A stretch of DNA of 64,000 nucleotides from Calditrichia bacterium. GTDB lineage: Bacteria; Calditrichota; Calditrichia; RBG-13-44-9; J075. The translations under genes were made by a program, and so were the position numbers. Positions 44,261 to 53,962 of this stretch are shown one piece after another; within the stretch, counting starts at the first letter, position 1; every line of letters begins with the position of its first letter. The notes under the pieces were generated by a model. That model ran no database searches and was not told the DNA's origin. It was given only the letters and a program-made list of their open reading frames with translations. The stretch is taken from assembly GCA_020635015.1 (NCBI GenBank), contig JACKAP010000016.1, positions 62,001 through 126,000 of the forward strand, written 5' to 3'.

Positions 44261-45712
44261 ATGAAAAAATCTATTTGGATCAAGCCGGCCTTGTGGGTGT
44301 CATTTTTAAGTGTGCTGATCTGGATCGTATCCTGTGCCGTCAATCCGGTCACCGGGAAGCGGGAATTTATGCTGCTCTCCGATGCGGATGAGGTTCAACT
44401 GGGGCAGCAATCCGATCCCCAGGTGATCGCTACCTACGGCCTCTATGACGACGCGAAAATCAGCCAATTTATCACTGCCAAGGGAAAACAGATGGCGGCC
44501 ATTTCGCACCGCCCGCAGTTGGATTACCAGTTCCGGGTGCTGGACACCCCGGTGATCAACGCTTTTGCCGTTCCCGGGGGCTTTGTTTACTTCACCCGGG
44601 GCATCCTGGCCTATCTCAACAACGAGGCGGAAGTGGCCGGGGTGTTGGGGCACGAGATCGGCCATATTACCGCCCGCCACTCTGCCAAGCAGTACAGCCG
44701 TTCCCAACTGGCGATGCTGGGGTTGGGAGTCGGTGTGGCAATTTCGGAAGACTTCGGGCGTTTTGCCGGGCTGGCCCAGAGTGGGCTGGGACTGCTGTTT
44801 CTGCGTTTTGGCCGTGATGCCGAGCGGGAATCGGATGAGCTGGGAGTGGAATATTCCACCAAGATCGGCTACGACGCCCGGGAAATGGCTAATTTCTTCG
44901 AAACCCTAGACCGCATGACCCCCGGGGAAGAAGGTGGTTTGCCCGGCTGGTTTTCTACTCACCCGGCTTCGTCGGAACGGGTCGGCAACGTGCTTCAACT
45001 CGCCGCGACCGCTCAGCAGAATCTTAACCCCGCCCAGTTGAAGGTCAATCGCGACAGCTACCTGGATATGATCGAAGGATTGGTTTACGGGGATGATCCC
45101 AAAAGCGGGTATGTTGAAGGCAATATGTTCTACCATCCGGATCTGCGCTTTCAGTTCCCGATTCCGGCGGAATGGAAGGCCATCAACACCCCCAGCCAGG
45201 TACAGGTGATCAGCAGCGACCAGAAAGCGGTGGTGATGCTCAGCCTGGTTTCCGGCACCACGCCCGCCGATGCCGCCGCCAAGTTCCAGACCGATGCCGG
45301 TGCCCAGGTGATTCGATCCGGTGATGCGGACGTCAACGGCTTCCCGGCGCGGACGATGATCTCCGATGTGCAAGGGCAACAGGGCGTGCTGCGGGTGGTT
45401 TCCTACTTCATCGCCTATGAAAGCAATGTCTACGTTTTCCACGGCATTTCCGCTCAGGCCAGTTTTGCCGACTACCAGGCCAGCCTGGAATCGGTCATGA
45501 AAGGCTTCAAGAAACTCACCGACAGCAGCAAGATCAATGTCGAGCCGGACCGCATCCGGGTGAAAAAAATCACTCGCTCAATGACCCTGCGCGATGCCTT
45601 GCTCTCATTCGGCACCCCGGACAGCAAACTGGAAGAGCTCTCCCTGATCAACGGCGTGAATCTGACCGAGACCCTACCGGCGGGGACGCGAGTTAAGACG
45701 ATCGGGAAATAA
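44261..45712 (+). CDS. M48-family metalloprotease lipoprotein (BepA/LoiP-like)
   Basis: From the ATG at 44261 the protein has 483 residues, with a lipoprotein signal (VLIWIVSC, Cys25). The zinc site is HEIGH (131-135) with the third ligand in RDAERESDELGV (Glu190). Residues about 290-425 form a separate periplasmic domain. The last 50 residues (SMTLRDALLSFGTPDSKLEE) form a LysM-like tail common in this group. Related BepA-type enzymes act in outer-membrane protein quality control. The CDS ends beside a GGATAAA array. Confidence 0.88.
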   Translation: MKKSIWIKPALWVSFLSVLIWIVSCAVNPVTGKREFMLLSDADEVQLGQQSDPQVIATYGLYDDAKISQFITAKGKQMAAISHRPQLDYQFRVLDTPVINAFAVPGGFVYFTRGILAYLNNEAEVAGVLGHEIGHITARHSAKQYSRSQLAMLGLGVGVAISEDFGRFAGLAQSGLGLLFLRFGRDAERESDELGVEYSTKIGYDAREMANFFETLDRMTPGEEGGLPGWFSTHPASSERVGNVLQLAATAQQNLNPAQLKVNRDSYLDMIEGLVYGDDPKSGYVEGNMFYHPDLRFQFPIPAEWKAINTPSQVQVISSDQKAVVMLSLVSGTTPADAAAKFQTDAGAQVIRSGDADVNGFPARTMISDVQGQQGVLRVVSYFIAYESNVYVFHGISAQASFADYQASLESVMKGFKKLTDSSKINVEPDRIRVKKITRSMTLRDALLSFGTPDSKLEELSLINGVNLTETLPAGTRVKTIGK

Positions 45713-45716
45713 TAGA

Positions 45717-45893
45717 AAAGGATAAAGGATAAAGGAGTAAGGATAAAGGATAAAGGTGATGGTTTAAGTTTTAGCACTATTCAGCTGAATTATTCCCTTT
45801 ATCCTTACTCCTTTATCCTTCACCCTTTATCCTTACTCCTTACTCCTTTATCCTTCACCCTTTATCCTTACTCCTTTACCCTTCACCCTTTAC
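45717..45893. repeat. GGATAAA inverted array between convergent genes
   Basis: The left arm 45717-45760 begins 5 nt after the M48 stop. The right arm 45795-45893 has more than ten TTTATCC/TTTACTCC-type units and runs into the transketolase gene, encoding its last residues and stop on the minus strand. Confidence 0.85.
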
Positions 45894-47940
45894 TCTCACT
45901 CACCTTAGCAATACTGCGCCGCGCCGCCGCCGCCACTGCTTCAGCGGTCAGGTTTAGCCCCTGGTAAATATCTTGATAGGGAGCAGAGGCCCCGAAACGT
46001 TCCAGCCCGACTATTTCTCCGCATTCTCCGGCATATTGATGCCACCCCAGTGTGCTGCCGGCCTCAATCGTCACCCGCGGCTTGAGCTGCGGGGGCAGCA
46101 CGGAGTGCCGGTACGATGCCGGCTGAGCGTCGAATCGCTCACTGCAGGGCAGGGAGACCACCCGGGCACGAATCTGCTGATTGGCCAGCAAGCCGGCGGC
46201 CTCCAGGGCAATGTGCAGCTCTGAGCCGCTGGCGATCAAAATCACTTCCGGGCTGGGTTGATCCAGAACCACATAGGCGCCTTTTTGCAATCCATCCGCC
46301 GGGGAAAGATTGCCTCCGCTGCGCTCCAGTACCGGCAGTTTTTGGCGAGTGAGCGCCAGGACAGTGGGGCCGCTACGGTGCAGCAGCGCCATCCGCCAGG
46401 CCTGCGCAGTCTCGGCGGCGTCGGCGGGACGGATCACCATCAGGTTTGGAATCGCGCGCAGGGCGGCGAGGTGCTCCACCGGCTGGTGGGTGGGACCGTC
46501 TTCGCCCAGACCGATCGAGTCGTGGGTAAAGACATAAATGACCTGGATGCCCATCAGTGCCGCCAGGCGGATGCTTCCCCGCATGTAGTCGGAAAAGACC
46601 ATGAAAGTGCCGCCGTAGGGAATAAATTCGCCATGCAAAGCCAGCCCGCTCAGGATCGCCCCCATTCCATGCTCCCGCACCCCGAAATGCAGGTAGCGCC
46701 CGGAGAAATCATCCGGAGCAATTGCCGTTTCGTTTTTAGGGAAGGTGTTGTTGGAAGGGGTCAGGTCCGCTGAGCCGCCGATCAACCCCGGCATTATTGG
46801 CGAGAGGGCATTCAGCACCGCGCCGGAGGCGGCGCGGGTGGCGAGGTCTTTGCCGGCCGGGAAATCCGGCAGTAAGCCTTCCCAATTCTCCGGCAGCTTG
46901 TGGGAACGCATCTGGTCGAATTGGGCCGCTGCTTCGGGGTGGGCCTGGCGGTAGCGCTCGAACAGCCGTTGCCAATCTTCCTGCCACTGCCGGCCGTTCT
47001 CCCGCGCGGTATCGGCCAGGGAAGCGATCTCGTCTGGAATATAAAATGCGGGGCTTTCCGGCCAGCCAAGCTGCTGCTTGGTCAGGCGCAGCTCTTCTTC
47101 CCCCAGGGGTTCTCCATGCGCCTTGGAAGTGCCGGCGCGGTTGGGGCTGCCGTAGCCGATGACGGTACGGCAGGCGATGATCGATGGACGGGCTTCCTCC
47201 GTCTGCGCTGCCTGCAGCGCTGCGTCAACCGCGCCGTGATCGTGGCCGTCGACGCGCTGGGTGTGCCAGCCGTAGGCTTCGAAGCGCTTGAGCACGTCCT
47301 CGCTGAAGGAGAGGCCGGTGCTGCCGTCGATGCTGATGTGATTGTCGTCGTAGAGCACGATCAGGCGTCCCAGCTTGAGATGGCCGGCCAGAGAACAGGC
47401 CTCGTGGGAGACGCCCTCCATCAGGTCGCCGTCGCTGGCAATGACGTAGGTGTGATGCTGAATCAACTGCAGATCGGGCCGGTTAAAACGCTGCGCCAGC
47501 CACTTTTCGGCGATCGCCATCCCCACGGCATTGGAGATGCCCTGGCCCAGCGGGCCGGTAGTGGTTTCGATGCCCACGGTATGTCCGTATTCCGGGTGGC
47601 CGGGGGTCTTGCTGCCCCATTGGCGGAAGTGCTTGAGTTCATTCAGCGCCAGCGGATAGCCGGTCAGATGCAGGAGGCTGTAGATCAACATGCTGCCGTG
47701 CCCGCCGGAGAGCACAAAGCGGTCGCGGTTGGGCCAGTGCGGATCATCGGGATGGTGGCGCAGATGGCGGGCCCAAAGCACCGCCGCCGCATCAGCCATT
47801 CCCAGGGGAAGCCCGGGATGCCCGGAATTGGCCGCCTGCACCCCATCCATTGCCAGCCCGCGAATGGTGTTGGCGAATAATTTCAAGTATTTGATTTCCG
47901 CTTCAGAAAGCGCTCGATGCGGTGCGTTTGGTTTGTTCAT
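45883..47940 (-). CDS. tkt: Transketolase
   Basis: This 685-residue thiamine diphosphate enzyme transfers two-carbon units in the pentose phosphate pathway. Visible motifs are ANSGHPGLPLGMADAAAVLW, FVLSGGHGSMLIYSLLHL, GPLGQGISNAVGMA, and the TPP-binding region (ASDGDLMEGVSHEACSLAGH, LIVLYDDNHISIDGST). Pyrimidine-domain sequence (FGVREHGMGAILSG) and THDSIGLGEDGPTHQPVEHL follow. The length is typical. AGGAAG precedes the ATG. The C-terminal SESKG lies in the repeat array. Confidence 0.96.
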   Translation of the reverse strand: MNKPNAPHRALSEAEIKYLKLFANTIRGLAMDGVQAANSGHPGLPLGMADAAAVLWARHLRHHPDDPHWPNRDRFVLSGGHGSMLIYSLLHLTGYPLALNELKHFRQWGSKTPGHPEYGHTVGIETTTGPLGQGISNAVGMAIAEKWLAQRFNRPDLQLIQHHTYVIASDGDLMEGVSHEACSLAGHLKLGRLIVLYDDNHISIDGSTGLSFSEDVLKRFEAYGWHTQRVDGHDHGAVDAALQAAQTEEARPSIIACRTVIGYGSPNRAGTSKAHGEPLGEEELRLTKQQLGWPESPAFYIPDEIASLADTARENGRQWQEDWQRLFERYRQAHPEAAAQFDQMRSHKLPENWEGLLPDFPAGKDLATRAASGAVLNALSPIMPGLIGGSADLTPSNNTFPKNETAIAPDDFSGRYLHFGVREHGMGAILSGLALHGEFIPYGGTFMVFSDYMRGSIRLAALMGIQVIYVFTHDSIGLGEDGPTHQPVEHLAALRAIPNLMVIRPADAAETAQAWRMALLHRSGPTVLALTRQKLPVLERSGGNLSPADGLQKGAYVVLDQPSPEVILIASGSELHIALEAAGLLANQQIRARVVSLPCSERFDAQPASYRHSVLPPQLKPRVTIEAGSTLGWHQYAGECGEIVGLERFGASAPYQDIYQGLNLTAEAVAAAARRSIAKVSESKG

Positions 47941-47986
47941 GGGCTTCCTTTCCGGTTCTAACGTAGATTTTAAAGTTTAAAACTGC

Positions 47987-48091
47987 CGCCATCGAGACAC
48001 AGAGATCGCTGAGTTAATTGTCAGTTCTCTGTGAACTCTGTCCGCTATGGCGAACAAGTTTTATTCGTGAACATTCGCGTAAATTCGTGGC
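47987..48091. repeat. GACACAGAG hairpin and GCCACGAAT repeat
   Basis: Arms 47987-48013 and 48026-48052 form a hairpin of the GCCACAGAG family. Bases 48063-48091, read on the minus strand, match 56612-56640 at 28 of 29 positions. The gap separates two minus-strand genes. Confidence 0.8.
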
Positions 48092-48119
48092 AAAAAAATA
48101 CGTATTGCTTTCATCATGG

Positions 48120-48773
48120 TCAAAATAACCCGATCAACTCCTCCGGCCGATCCACCTGGAAGTCCGGCTGGAATGAGCGGAGATGCTCCCCTGCACGATA
48201 CCCGTAATTCACCGCGCAGGTATAGGTGCCGGCGGCTTTACCGGCCAGGATATCGTTAGGACTGTCACCAATCATCACGGTTTCCTCCGGGCGGCAGCGA
48301 AGTTGCTCCAGAATAAATCGAATACCGTCCGGGGCCGGTTTTAGTGCGATCTTCGGCTGTCCGCCGATCACCAGCTTCATGAAAGGCGTCAATGCCAGCT
48401 GCTCGGCCATCTTCAGCGCATAGCCGTGCGGTTTGTTGGTCAGCACCGCCTTGGCATGGCCGGCATAATGGCGCAGCATCTCCGGTATCCCGGGGTAGAG
48501 ACGGGTATGATCCAGGCAGTGCTCGGCATAATATTGCTGGAAAAGCGTGATCGCCTCCTCCATCTCCCTCATGCTTGCCGGCCCCAGCGCACGCTCCAGA
48601 AGTTTCCCCATCCCGTCGCCAACGAAGGTCTGCACCTGCGCTAAACTCACCGCCGGCCGCTGCAGCCGCTGCAGGCTGAAATTGGCCGCCTCCGCCAGAT
48701 CCTCCAGCGTATTGGCCAGGGTGCCGTCCATGTCGAATATCAGCAGCCTGATCGAAACTGAAAGTTTTTTCAT
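48120..48773 (-). CDS. gph: HAD-family phosphoglycolate phosphatase-like hydrolase
   Basis: This 217-residue HAD hydrolase has motif I DMDGTLANT near residues 14-22, motif II VLTNKP, motif III Lys in ALKPAPDG, and motif IV VMIGDSPNDILAGKAAG. The helical cap after motif I matches subfamily IA, as in phosphoglycolate phosphatase, which removes 2-phosphoglycolate formed during DNA repair or Rubisco oxygenation. Substrate preference cannot be fixed from sequence, so the symbol is by similarity. Confidence 0.82.
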   Translation of the reverse strand: MKKLSVSIRLLIFDMDGTLANTLEDLAEAANFSLQRLQRPAVSLAQVQTFVGDGMGKLLERALGPASMREMEEAITLFQQYYAEHCLDHTRLYPGIPEMLRHYAGHAKAVLTNKPHGYALKMAEQLALTPFMKLVIGGQPKIALKPAPDGIRFILEQLRCRPEETVMIGDSPNDILAGKAAGTYTCAVNYGYRAGEHLRSFQPDFQVDRPEELIGLF

Positions 48774-49082
48774 TAGCGGTCTTCCGTAATCGCAAAACCC
48801 AAAGTAGTGATTGATAAGACGATCATCAGCAAATCAAATCACAAAATTAAATTAAATATCCGCCGAAAGCGACCGCTAGTTAATTTTTATCCGGCTTGAA
48901 TAGCATCCAGATTTTCAGATAGTACATGTTTACATGGTTACATGGCTAAATTGTATTGATCGGGGACTCAATTCACATCCCACTTCCCTTCCAGCAATGT
49001 AACAATGTAACGACGTATTATCTGCGAAAATCTGTCAAATCTGCGTAATCTGCGTGCAATCAAAATCACGTAATGTGGAAGA
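48774..49082. repeat. Noncoding gap with TTACATGG and AATCTGCGT arrays
   Basis: No gene is seen in this 309-nt gap. Bases 48924-48945 (TTACATGG units) and 48995-49012 (AATGTAAC units) form an inverted pair. Bases 49021-49056 hold ATCTGCG-type units without an obvious partner. Confidence 0.6.
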
Positions 49083-50789
49083 TTAGACCAGCTCCCGGTG
49101 CGTCGGGCAGGTCATACAGCGTGGGCCGCCGCCCCATTTGATGATATTGGGCATGCTCACCTCGATCACCTCCACTCCATGCTCGCGCAGCCGCTGGTTG
49201 GTTGCAGCGTTTTCTTTTACGGCGATCACCTTATTATCACCGACACACACCACGTTGCACCCCAGGGTGGGCTGCTCCGCCGGATCGGCTTCGATGACGG
49301 TGAAGCCGTCGTTACGCAGATAGGTGACAAACGCCTCCGGCAGTTGGCTCAGATCCGCCAGGCATTTCTTCTCGCCGACCATGGTGAAGAGCACATCGAG
49401 ATGCAGATCGGCGTGGGGCACGGCAATGAATTCATAATCTGGAAATGCCTGGCGCAGCTTTTCCAGTCCTGCGGCGGTGGTGCGCTGCCCGATCCCTACG
49501 GCCAGCTTTTTTTCCCCAATAATGATGATATCACCCCCTTCGGTCACCGCACCGGGCTCGCCGGTGAGGTCGAGGGTCGGGCGGCCCTGGCCGATCTGGC
49601 GCATGCTCTCACTTTCGTAAACCCGCTGCTGTTGGCCCAGGCGGCCGACCACCAACGTTGTGCCGACCACGTATGCCGGATCGCGGGTGAAGATTGCCGA
49701 TTTTCCCTCGCTGCCGATCGCATTGGTGTGCACCACCCGGATGCCGTGGTCCACCATAGTGCCGACAAACAGGTTGTATTCATCCTTGAAGGCGATGGGA
49801 TCGATGTTGTTGACATTCTGCCGGGCCACGTCGTTGATGGCGTATTTGGCGTGGATCTGGGCGTTCTCCGGGGTGAAAGAGACGATGACTTCGCGCAGTC
49901 GCCCGAATTCCGAGTGAACCTGCACCGGCAGGGAGAGGCGGTCCGCCCGCGGGGGGGAATCCTTGCGATAGAATACCAGCAGCTTTTGGGTGCCCGGCCG
50001 TCCGCCGTACTCTTCCGGGAGCAGCAGTCCGGCACCGATATAATCGAAGGACATAATTCGGTTGATGATCTGATGAGAGGTCTCGTCGGTGCGGTTTTCG
50101 TTATATACGAAGGTGCCGACTCGCGGAGGCAGGCTTTCCGGGACAAGGAGTTCCTCTGCTTCTGCCAGGGCGTTAAGAATGGGAACTTCTTTTCTGGCCA
50201 CCAGGGCAGCCTGCTTGTGCGGATGAAAGGGAAAGGTCTCGTTGATCAGATCCTTCTCCATGATCAGCCGCGCCCCCCCGTCCTTCATTAATCCATAGCG
50301 GGTGGGATCGTATTCGGTGATGCGGAAGCCCGCTTTCAACTGGGCCCGGATGCTGATGGTATTCTCCACCCGCACCGTCAGCCGGATGCGCTGTTTGTGT
50401 GCCTCCCGTGCCGCTACCTCCTGAGCCTTGTACATGATTTGCCCGAATCCCCTCCCGGCAGTGCCGTAGGAAAAGGCTTCACTGCGGCGCACTTCCTGCT
50501 CTGCGATGGAGCTAAAGAGGATCTGGGAAACCGCTACTACTTCACCGCTCTCATCACGGTACATCAGGTTCTTGCCGCAGTTGCGGATACGCTCCAGCAC
50601 ATTGAAAGGGATCTGCTGTGCGCCCTTGAAGTATTGGTCATCGACTGCTTTCAGCGCCTCCATATCCGCCGCGGTCTGGGCCGTATATACCTTGAACAAT
50701 TTGCCGTTGTGCTTTACCTGGATAAATTCATTGCCATTTTCATCGTACATCGATTTGTTGATGATGCCTTGAAAAGAGGGGGTGCTCAT
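49083..50789 (-). CDS. GNAT acetyltransferase - arginine deiminase-type fusion
   Basis: This 568-residue protein has two recognisable parts. Residues about 33-176 look like a GNAT domain: AGRGFGQIMYKAQEVAAREA is the acetyl-CoA loop and helix, followed by VRVENTISIRAQLKAGFRI. Residues about 285-568 match the guanidine-modifying superfamily (arginine deiminase type): EFGRLREVIVSFTPEN, FTRDPAYVVG, EGGDIIIIGEKKLAVGIG, HADLHLDVLFTM, and a C-terminal GGGPRCMTCP with the presumed nucleophile Cys558. AGGAAG precedes the ATG. It may deiminate an arginine-like substrate that the GNAT domain acylates. The pairing is unusual and the substrate unknown. Confidence 0.78.
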   Translation of the reverse strand: MSTPSFQGIINKSMYDENGNEFIQVKHNGKLFKVYTAQTAADMEALKAVDDQYFKGAQQIPFNVLERIRNCGKNLMYRDESGEVVAVSQILFSSIAEQEVRRSEAFSYGTAGRGFGQIMYKAQEVAAREAHKQRIRLTVRVENTISIRAQLKAGFRITEYDPTRYGLMKDGGARLIMEKDLINETFPFHPHKQAALVARKEVPILNALAEAEELLVPESLPPRVGTFVYNENRTDETSHQIINRIMSFDYIGAGLLLPEEYGGRPGTQKLLVFYRKDSPPRADRLSLPVQVHSEFGRLREVIVSFTPENAQIHAKYAINDVARQNVNNIDPIAFKDEYNLFVGTMVDHGIRVVHTNAIGSEGKSAIFTRDPAYVVGTTLVVGRLGQQQRVYESESMRQIGQGRPTLDLTGEPGAVTEGGDIIIIGEKKLAVGIGQRTTAAGLEKLRQAFPDYEFIAVPHADLHLDVLFTMVGEKKCLADLSQLPEAFVTYLRNDGFTVIEADPAEQPTLGCNVVCVGDNKVIAVKENAATNQRLREHGVEVIEVSMPNIIKWGGGPRCMTCPTHRELV

Positions 50790-50832
50790 GAGAACTTCCT
50801 TTTATCGTATGCGATTTATTCCATTTGGGAAT

Positions 50833-50899
50833 TGTCATTAGTTGTTGGTCATTGGATGTTGGCTAGAACCGTCTTTCGCCAAGAACCAATAACCAAAAG
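50833..50899. repeat. GTTGGTC / AACCAAT inverted 7-nt array
   Basis: The left arm 50833-50864 (TTGTTGG, TCATTGG, ATGTTGG) and right arm 50879-50899 (AAGAACC, AATAACC) are complementary. It lies between hpnE and the downstream GNAT-deiminase gene. Confidence 0.7.
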
Positions 50900-50919
50900 C
50901 GAGTCTCAAGGCAATTCTA

Positions 50920-52269
50920 TCAAGTATCCGGCGGTGCGGGCGCATCCCCGAGCGCCTCCACCGCCATCCGCCCGCTGAGCACGGCGCTCTCGATGGTCGC
51001 CGGCAACCCGGTGTCGATCCAGTCGCCGGCCAGGGTGAAATTGGCCAGTGAGGTGCGGGGCGGGGGGCGGAGAGTGAGCGATTGCGGCGTCTGCAGGAAG
51101 GTCGCCTGCTTTTCTTTGACGATCTTGTAATGCACCGGCTGAAAATGATCCCGCAGTCCCCTCGCAAAAAAATGGCGGCATTCCCGATCACATAAGTCGA
51201 GCAGGGTTTGTGCGTCCATGGTAACCAGATGCTCTGCGGCGCTGATCACGAAGGTGTAACCATACAGTCCCGGCTTTTGTGCCGGATGGGGCAGTTCAAA
51301 GATCCACTGCAGGGGCGAGTCGACCAGCCCGGCCGGGAAATCGCCCGGGATCGCCCGCCGGCACCACAGGTTGACGGTGATGATCGGGGAATAGCGGAAT
51401 CCGGTGATGTCGGTTGGAACAATCCCGCTAAGTCCCGAATCGGCCAGCAACCGGGCCAGCGCATTTGGGGGAAGCGCGGAGATCGTCTCCGCCGCTTCAA
51501 TCCGCTCATCCTTTTGTGTCATCACAGCGCTGACCCGGTTGCCCTCACGGAGCAAGTGTTTGGCGGTGCAGAACGTGCGAACCTCGCCTCCCTGCTGCCG
51601 GATGAACTGTTCCGCCGGGCGGGCAAAGATCTCGCCCAGCAGCCGGGTCGCCAGTCCCAGGCCGCTGGTGGCGGCACTGCTGAGGAAGGCTTTCTGCAGC
51701 ACCTGGTAGAGCAGGAAGGCGCTGGCCTGGCGCAGCGGGGTGTTGAGGGTGGCCAGGGTGAGCGGTTCCCAAAGGAGCTGTTCCAGCAGCGGCGACTGCC
51801 CGGCCTCATCCAGCCATTGCCGTACCGTGAGAGGCTTTAGCTGTTCCGGAACGGTTTGGCGGAACCGCCGGCCCCAGCGGAACAGGTAGCGGCGGTCTGA
51901 CCGGGAAAGGGGCGCCCCGAAGAGCAGCGGCAGCAGAAAATGCAGCGGTGCCGGCAAGCGCCAGGCGCGAAAGGGGAAGTTGCGGCGTTGGTTAAAGCGG
52001 AAGTGGATCGAGAGCGGCTGCTGAAAGTGGATGGCGTTTTCCTGTCCCAGGCGGCGCAGCAGGCGGCGGGTTTCATGATAACTGGCGGCCAGCACATGCT
52101 GCCCGTTGTCGATCATACTGTCCACATCGCGGGCAAATAGAGAGCGGGCCCGCCCTCCCAGCCCGGCGGTACGTTCCAGCAGCAGCGGCTGCCGACCCTG
52201 CGCCAGGGCGGCAACGGCGGCCGAGATCCCCGCGAGCCCCCCGCCGATAATCACCACCTTAGATGACAT
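50920..52269 (-). CDS. hpnE: Hydroxysqualene dehydroxylase HpnE
   Basis: This 449-residue FAD-dependent amine oxidase/desaturase-like enzyme opens with the dinucleotide motif VVIIGGGLAGISAAVAALAQG. SMIDNGQHVLAASYHETRRLL is typical of the squalene-associated HpnE group, and LANFTLAGDWIDTGLPATIE is the C-terminal FAD-binding segment. It reduces hydroxysqualene to squalene. The start overlaps hpnD by 11 nt, so translation is probably coupled. It is the last gene of hpnC-D-E. Confidence 0.9.
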   Translation of the reverse strand: MSSKVVIIGGGLAGISAAVAALAQGRQPLLLERTAGLGGRARSLFARDVDSMIDNGQHVLAASYHETRRLLRRLGQENAIHFQQPLSIHFRFNQRRNFPFRAWRLPAPLHFLLPLLFGAPLSRSDRRYLFRWGRRFRQTVPEQLKPLTVRQWLDEAGQSPLLEQLLWEPLTLATLNTPLRQASAFLLYQVLQKAFLSSAATSGLGLATRLLGEIFARPAEQFIRQQGGEVRTFCTAKHLLREGNRVSAVMTQKDERIEAAETISALPPNALARLLADSGLSGIVPTDITGFRYSPIITVNLWCRRAIPGDFPAGLVDSPLQWIFELPHPAQKPGLYGYTFVISAAEHLVTMDAQTLLDLCDRECRHFFARGLRDHFQPVHYKIVKEKQATFLQTPQSLTLRPPPRTSLANFTLAGDWIDTGLPATIESAVLSGRMAVEALGDAPAPPDT

Positions 52270-53107
52270 TGGCCGGCGATCCCAACAGCTTTATCTGTGA
52301 TACCGTCCGCAGCGTGATCCAGAACTTGTTGGGAGTGGAAAGGCGGATCGGCGCCTCCAGCACCCCGAAGCGATTCTCTTCGATCTTCAGCAGCAGGCGG
52401 TAGTAGATGTTTTTCATGATTTCCGATACCAGCATGTTGCGCCGCTCGTTATCCGGGAGGCAGCGTTCGGCGAGGTCGTAGTAGTGATGCGCCCGCTCCG
52501 CCTGGAATTGCATCAGGCGATGAAAATCGCTGCTGTATTTGTTGTCGAAAATATCCGCGGACGGCACCTTAAAGCGCGACAGCTCCTGCTGGGGAATGTA
52601 AATCCGCCCCATCCGGGCGTCGGTGCCGACATCGCGGATGATGTTGGTCAACTGCAGGGCGATGCCGAGGTTCTCGGCATATTGCTTGATCAGCGGATCA
52701 CGGTAGCCGAAGATCTGGATGCACATCAGTCCCACCACCGAGGCAACCCGGTAGCAATAGAGCCGCAGATCATCAAACGAACGGTAATGGCGGTGATGCA
52801 GATCCATGCGCACACCGGCGATCAATTCCAGGAAATACTCGAAAGGGATCGTGAAATGCTCCGCCACCTGGCGCAGCGAATCGAAATAATTGGAGACTTT
52901 CCGGGTAAAGCAATTTTTCAACTCCTTTTCCCAGCGGTTAAGCAACTGCGCCTTGCTTTCCGGAGGGCCGTGTTTATCGGCGATATCATCGGTCTGTCGA
53001 CAGAACGCATAAAGGGTGTAGATCGCCTCGCGCTTTTCCCGGGGCAGGAAGAAAAACGAGTACAAAAAGCTGCTTTTGCTTTCCAGCGTGATTTGCTGAT
53101 GATTCAT
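52259..53107 (-). CDS. hpnD: Presqualene diphosphate synthase HpnD
   Basis: This 282-residue (ATG at 53107; an ATG at 53122 is an alternative) trans-isoprenyl diphosphate head-to-head synthase has both Asp-rich motifs: RQTDDIADK and IIRDVGTDARMGRIYIP. SSFLYSFFFLPREKREAIYTLY is typical of HpnD. It condenses two farnesyl diphosphates to presqualene diphosphate. Its position between hpnC and hpnE supports the assignment. Confidence 0.9.
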   Translation of the reverse strand: MNHQQITLESKSSFLYSFFFLPREKREAIYTLYAFCRQTDDIADKHGPPESKAQLLNRWEKELKNCFTRKVSNYFDSLRQVAEHFTIPFEYFLELIAGVRMDLHHRHYRSFDDLRLYCYRVASVVGLMCIQIFGYRDPLIKQYAENLGIALQLTNIIRDVGTDARMGRIYIPQQELSRFKVPSADIFDNKYSSDFHRLMQFQAERAHHYYDLAERCLPDNERRNMLVSEIMKNIYYRLLLKIEENRFGVLEAPIRLSTPNKFWITLRTVSQIKLLGSPANVI

Positions 53108-53137
53108 CGGTCCGGCTTCCATAAGCGCTACCCGGGT

Positions 53138-53962
53138 TTATATGAGCGTTCTCAGGGCGATGAGTAACCAATCCCCCTTGTTTAATATCGGACGTTTTTC
53201 CAAGACATTATAGTCATTCTGTTCGATTTTATCAAGTATTCGTAATCCTCCTCCAACGGTGAAGCGCAATTCCCAGCGCAGCCGGCGCTGCACCTGTGCC
53301 AGCAGGGGCTTTCCGCTGGCGAACCTTCGGCGGGTATGTTTTAACAGCGCCTCCATCAGGGCGGCGAATTCCCGGCTGTGCCGGCGGCGGATAATCGAAT
53401 CTTCGCTGACCCGGTAGCGCGCCAGCCAATCCTGGGGGATGTAAATGCGGGATTTGGTGATGTCGACCTGCACATCCTGCCAGAAATTGGTTAATTGCAG
53501 GGCGGTGCAGATGTCGTCGGAGCAGGCCATCAGGCGGGTATCGCGGTAGCCGTGCAGGTAGAGGATGATCCGCCCGACCGGATTGGCCGAGCGGCGGCAA
53601 TAATCGAGCAGCGCAGCCATATCCGGGTACCGCTGCTGATCGATGTCCTGCAGAAACGCGCTCAGCAGGTCATCGAACAGCTTAACCGGCAGTTCAAAGC
53701 GGCGGATGGTATCGGCAAGGGCCTGAAAGATCGGATGGCCCACCGCTTCCCGGAGGCAGCGATGGAGCATTTCCCGCCAGGCCAGCAATCCTTCACGGTC
53801 CCCGGCTTCGTCAGCCAGGTCATCGGCATGGCGGGCAAAAGCATAGATGGGATAGATATGCTTGCGGGACTGCGCCGGCAGCAGCCGGGAGGCAACCGGG
53901 AAATTTTCGTAGTGGGATATGGTAATCTCCCGGCAAATCTGGTAGGCCTGATCGAGTGTCAA
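53138..53962 (-). CDS. hpnC: Hydroxysqualene synthase HpnC
   Basis: This 274-residue squalene/phytoene synthase homologue starts with TTG at 53962; an in-frame stop lies just upstream and no ATG is available. HYENFPVASRLLPAQSRKHI and AFARHADDLADEAGD are HpnC signatures. The second Asp-rich motif is FWQDVQVDITKSRIYIPQD. It converts presqualene diphosphate to hydroxysqualene. The three genes together give squalene for hopanoids or related lipids; no squalene cyclase gene is in the window. Confidence 0.9.
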   Translation of the reverse strand: MTLDQAYQICREITISHYENFPVASRLLPAQSRKHIYPIYAFARHADDLADEAGDREGLLAWREMLHRCLREAVGHPIFQALADTIRRFELPVKLFDDLLSAFLQDIDQQRYPDMAALLDYCRRSANPVGRIILYLHGYRDTRLMACSDDICTALQLTNFWQDVQVDITKSRIYIPQDWLARYRVSEDSIIRRRHSREFAALMEALLKHTRRRFASGKPLLAQVQRRLRWELRFTVGGGLRILDKIEQNDYNVLEKRPILNKGDWLLIALRTLI

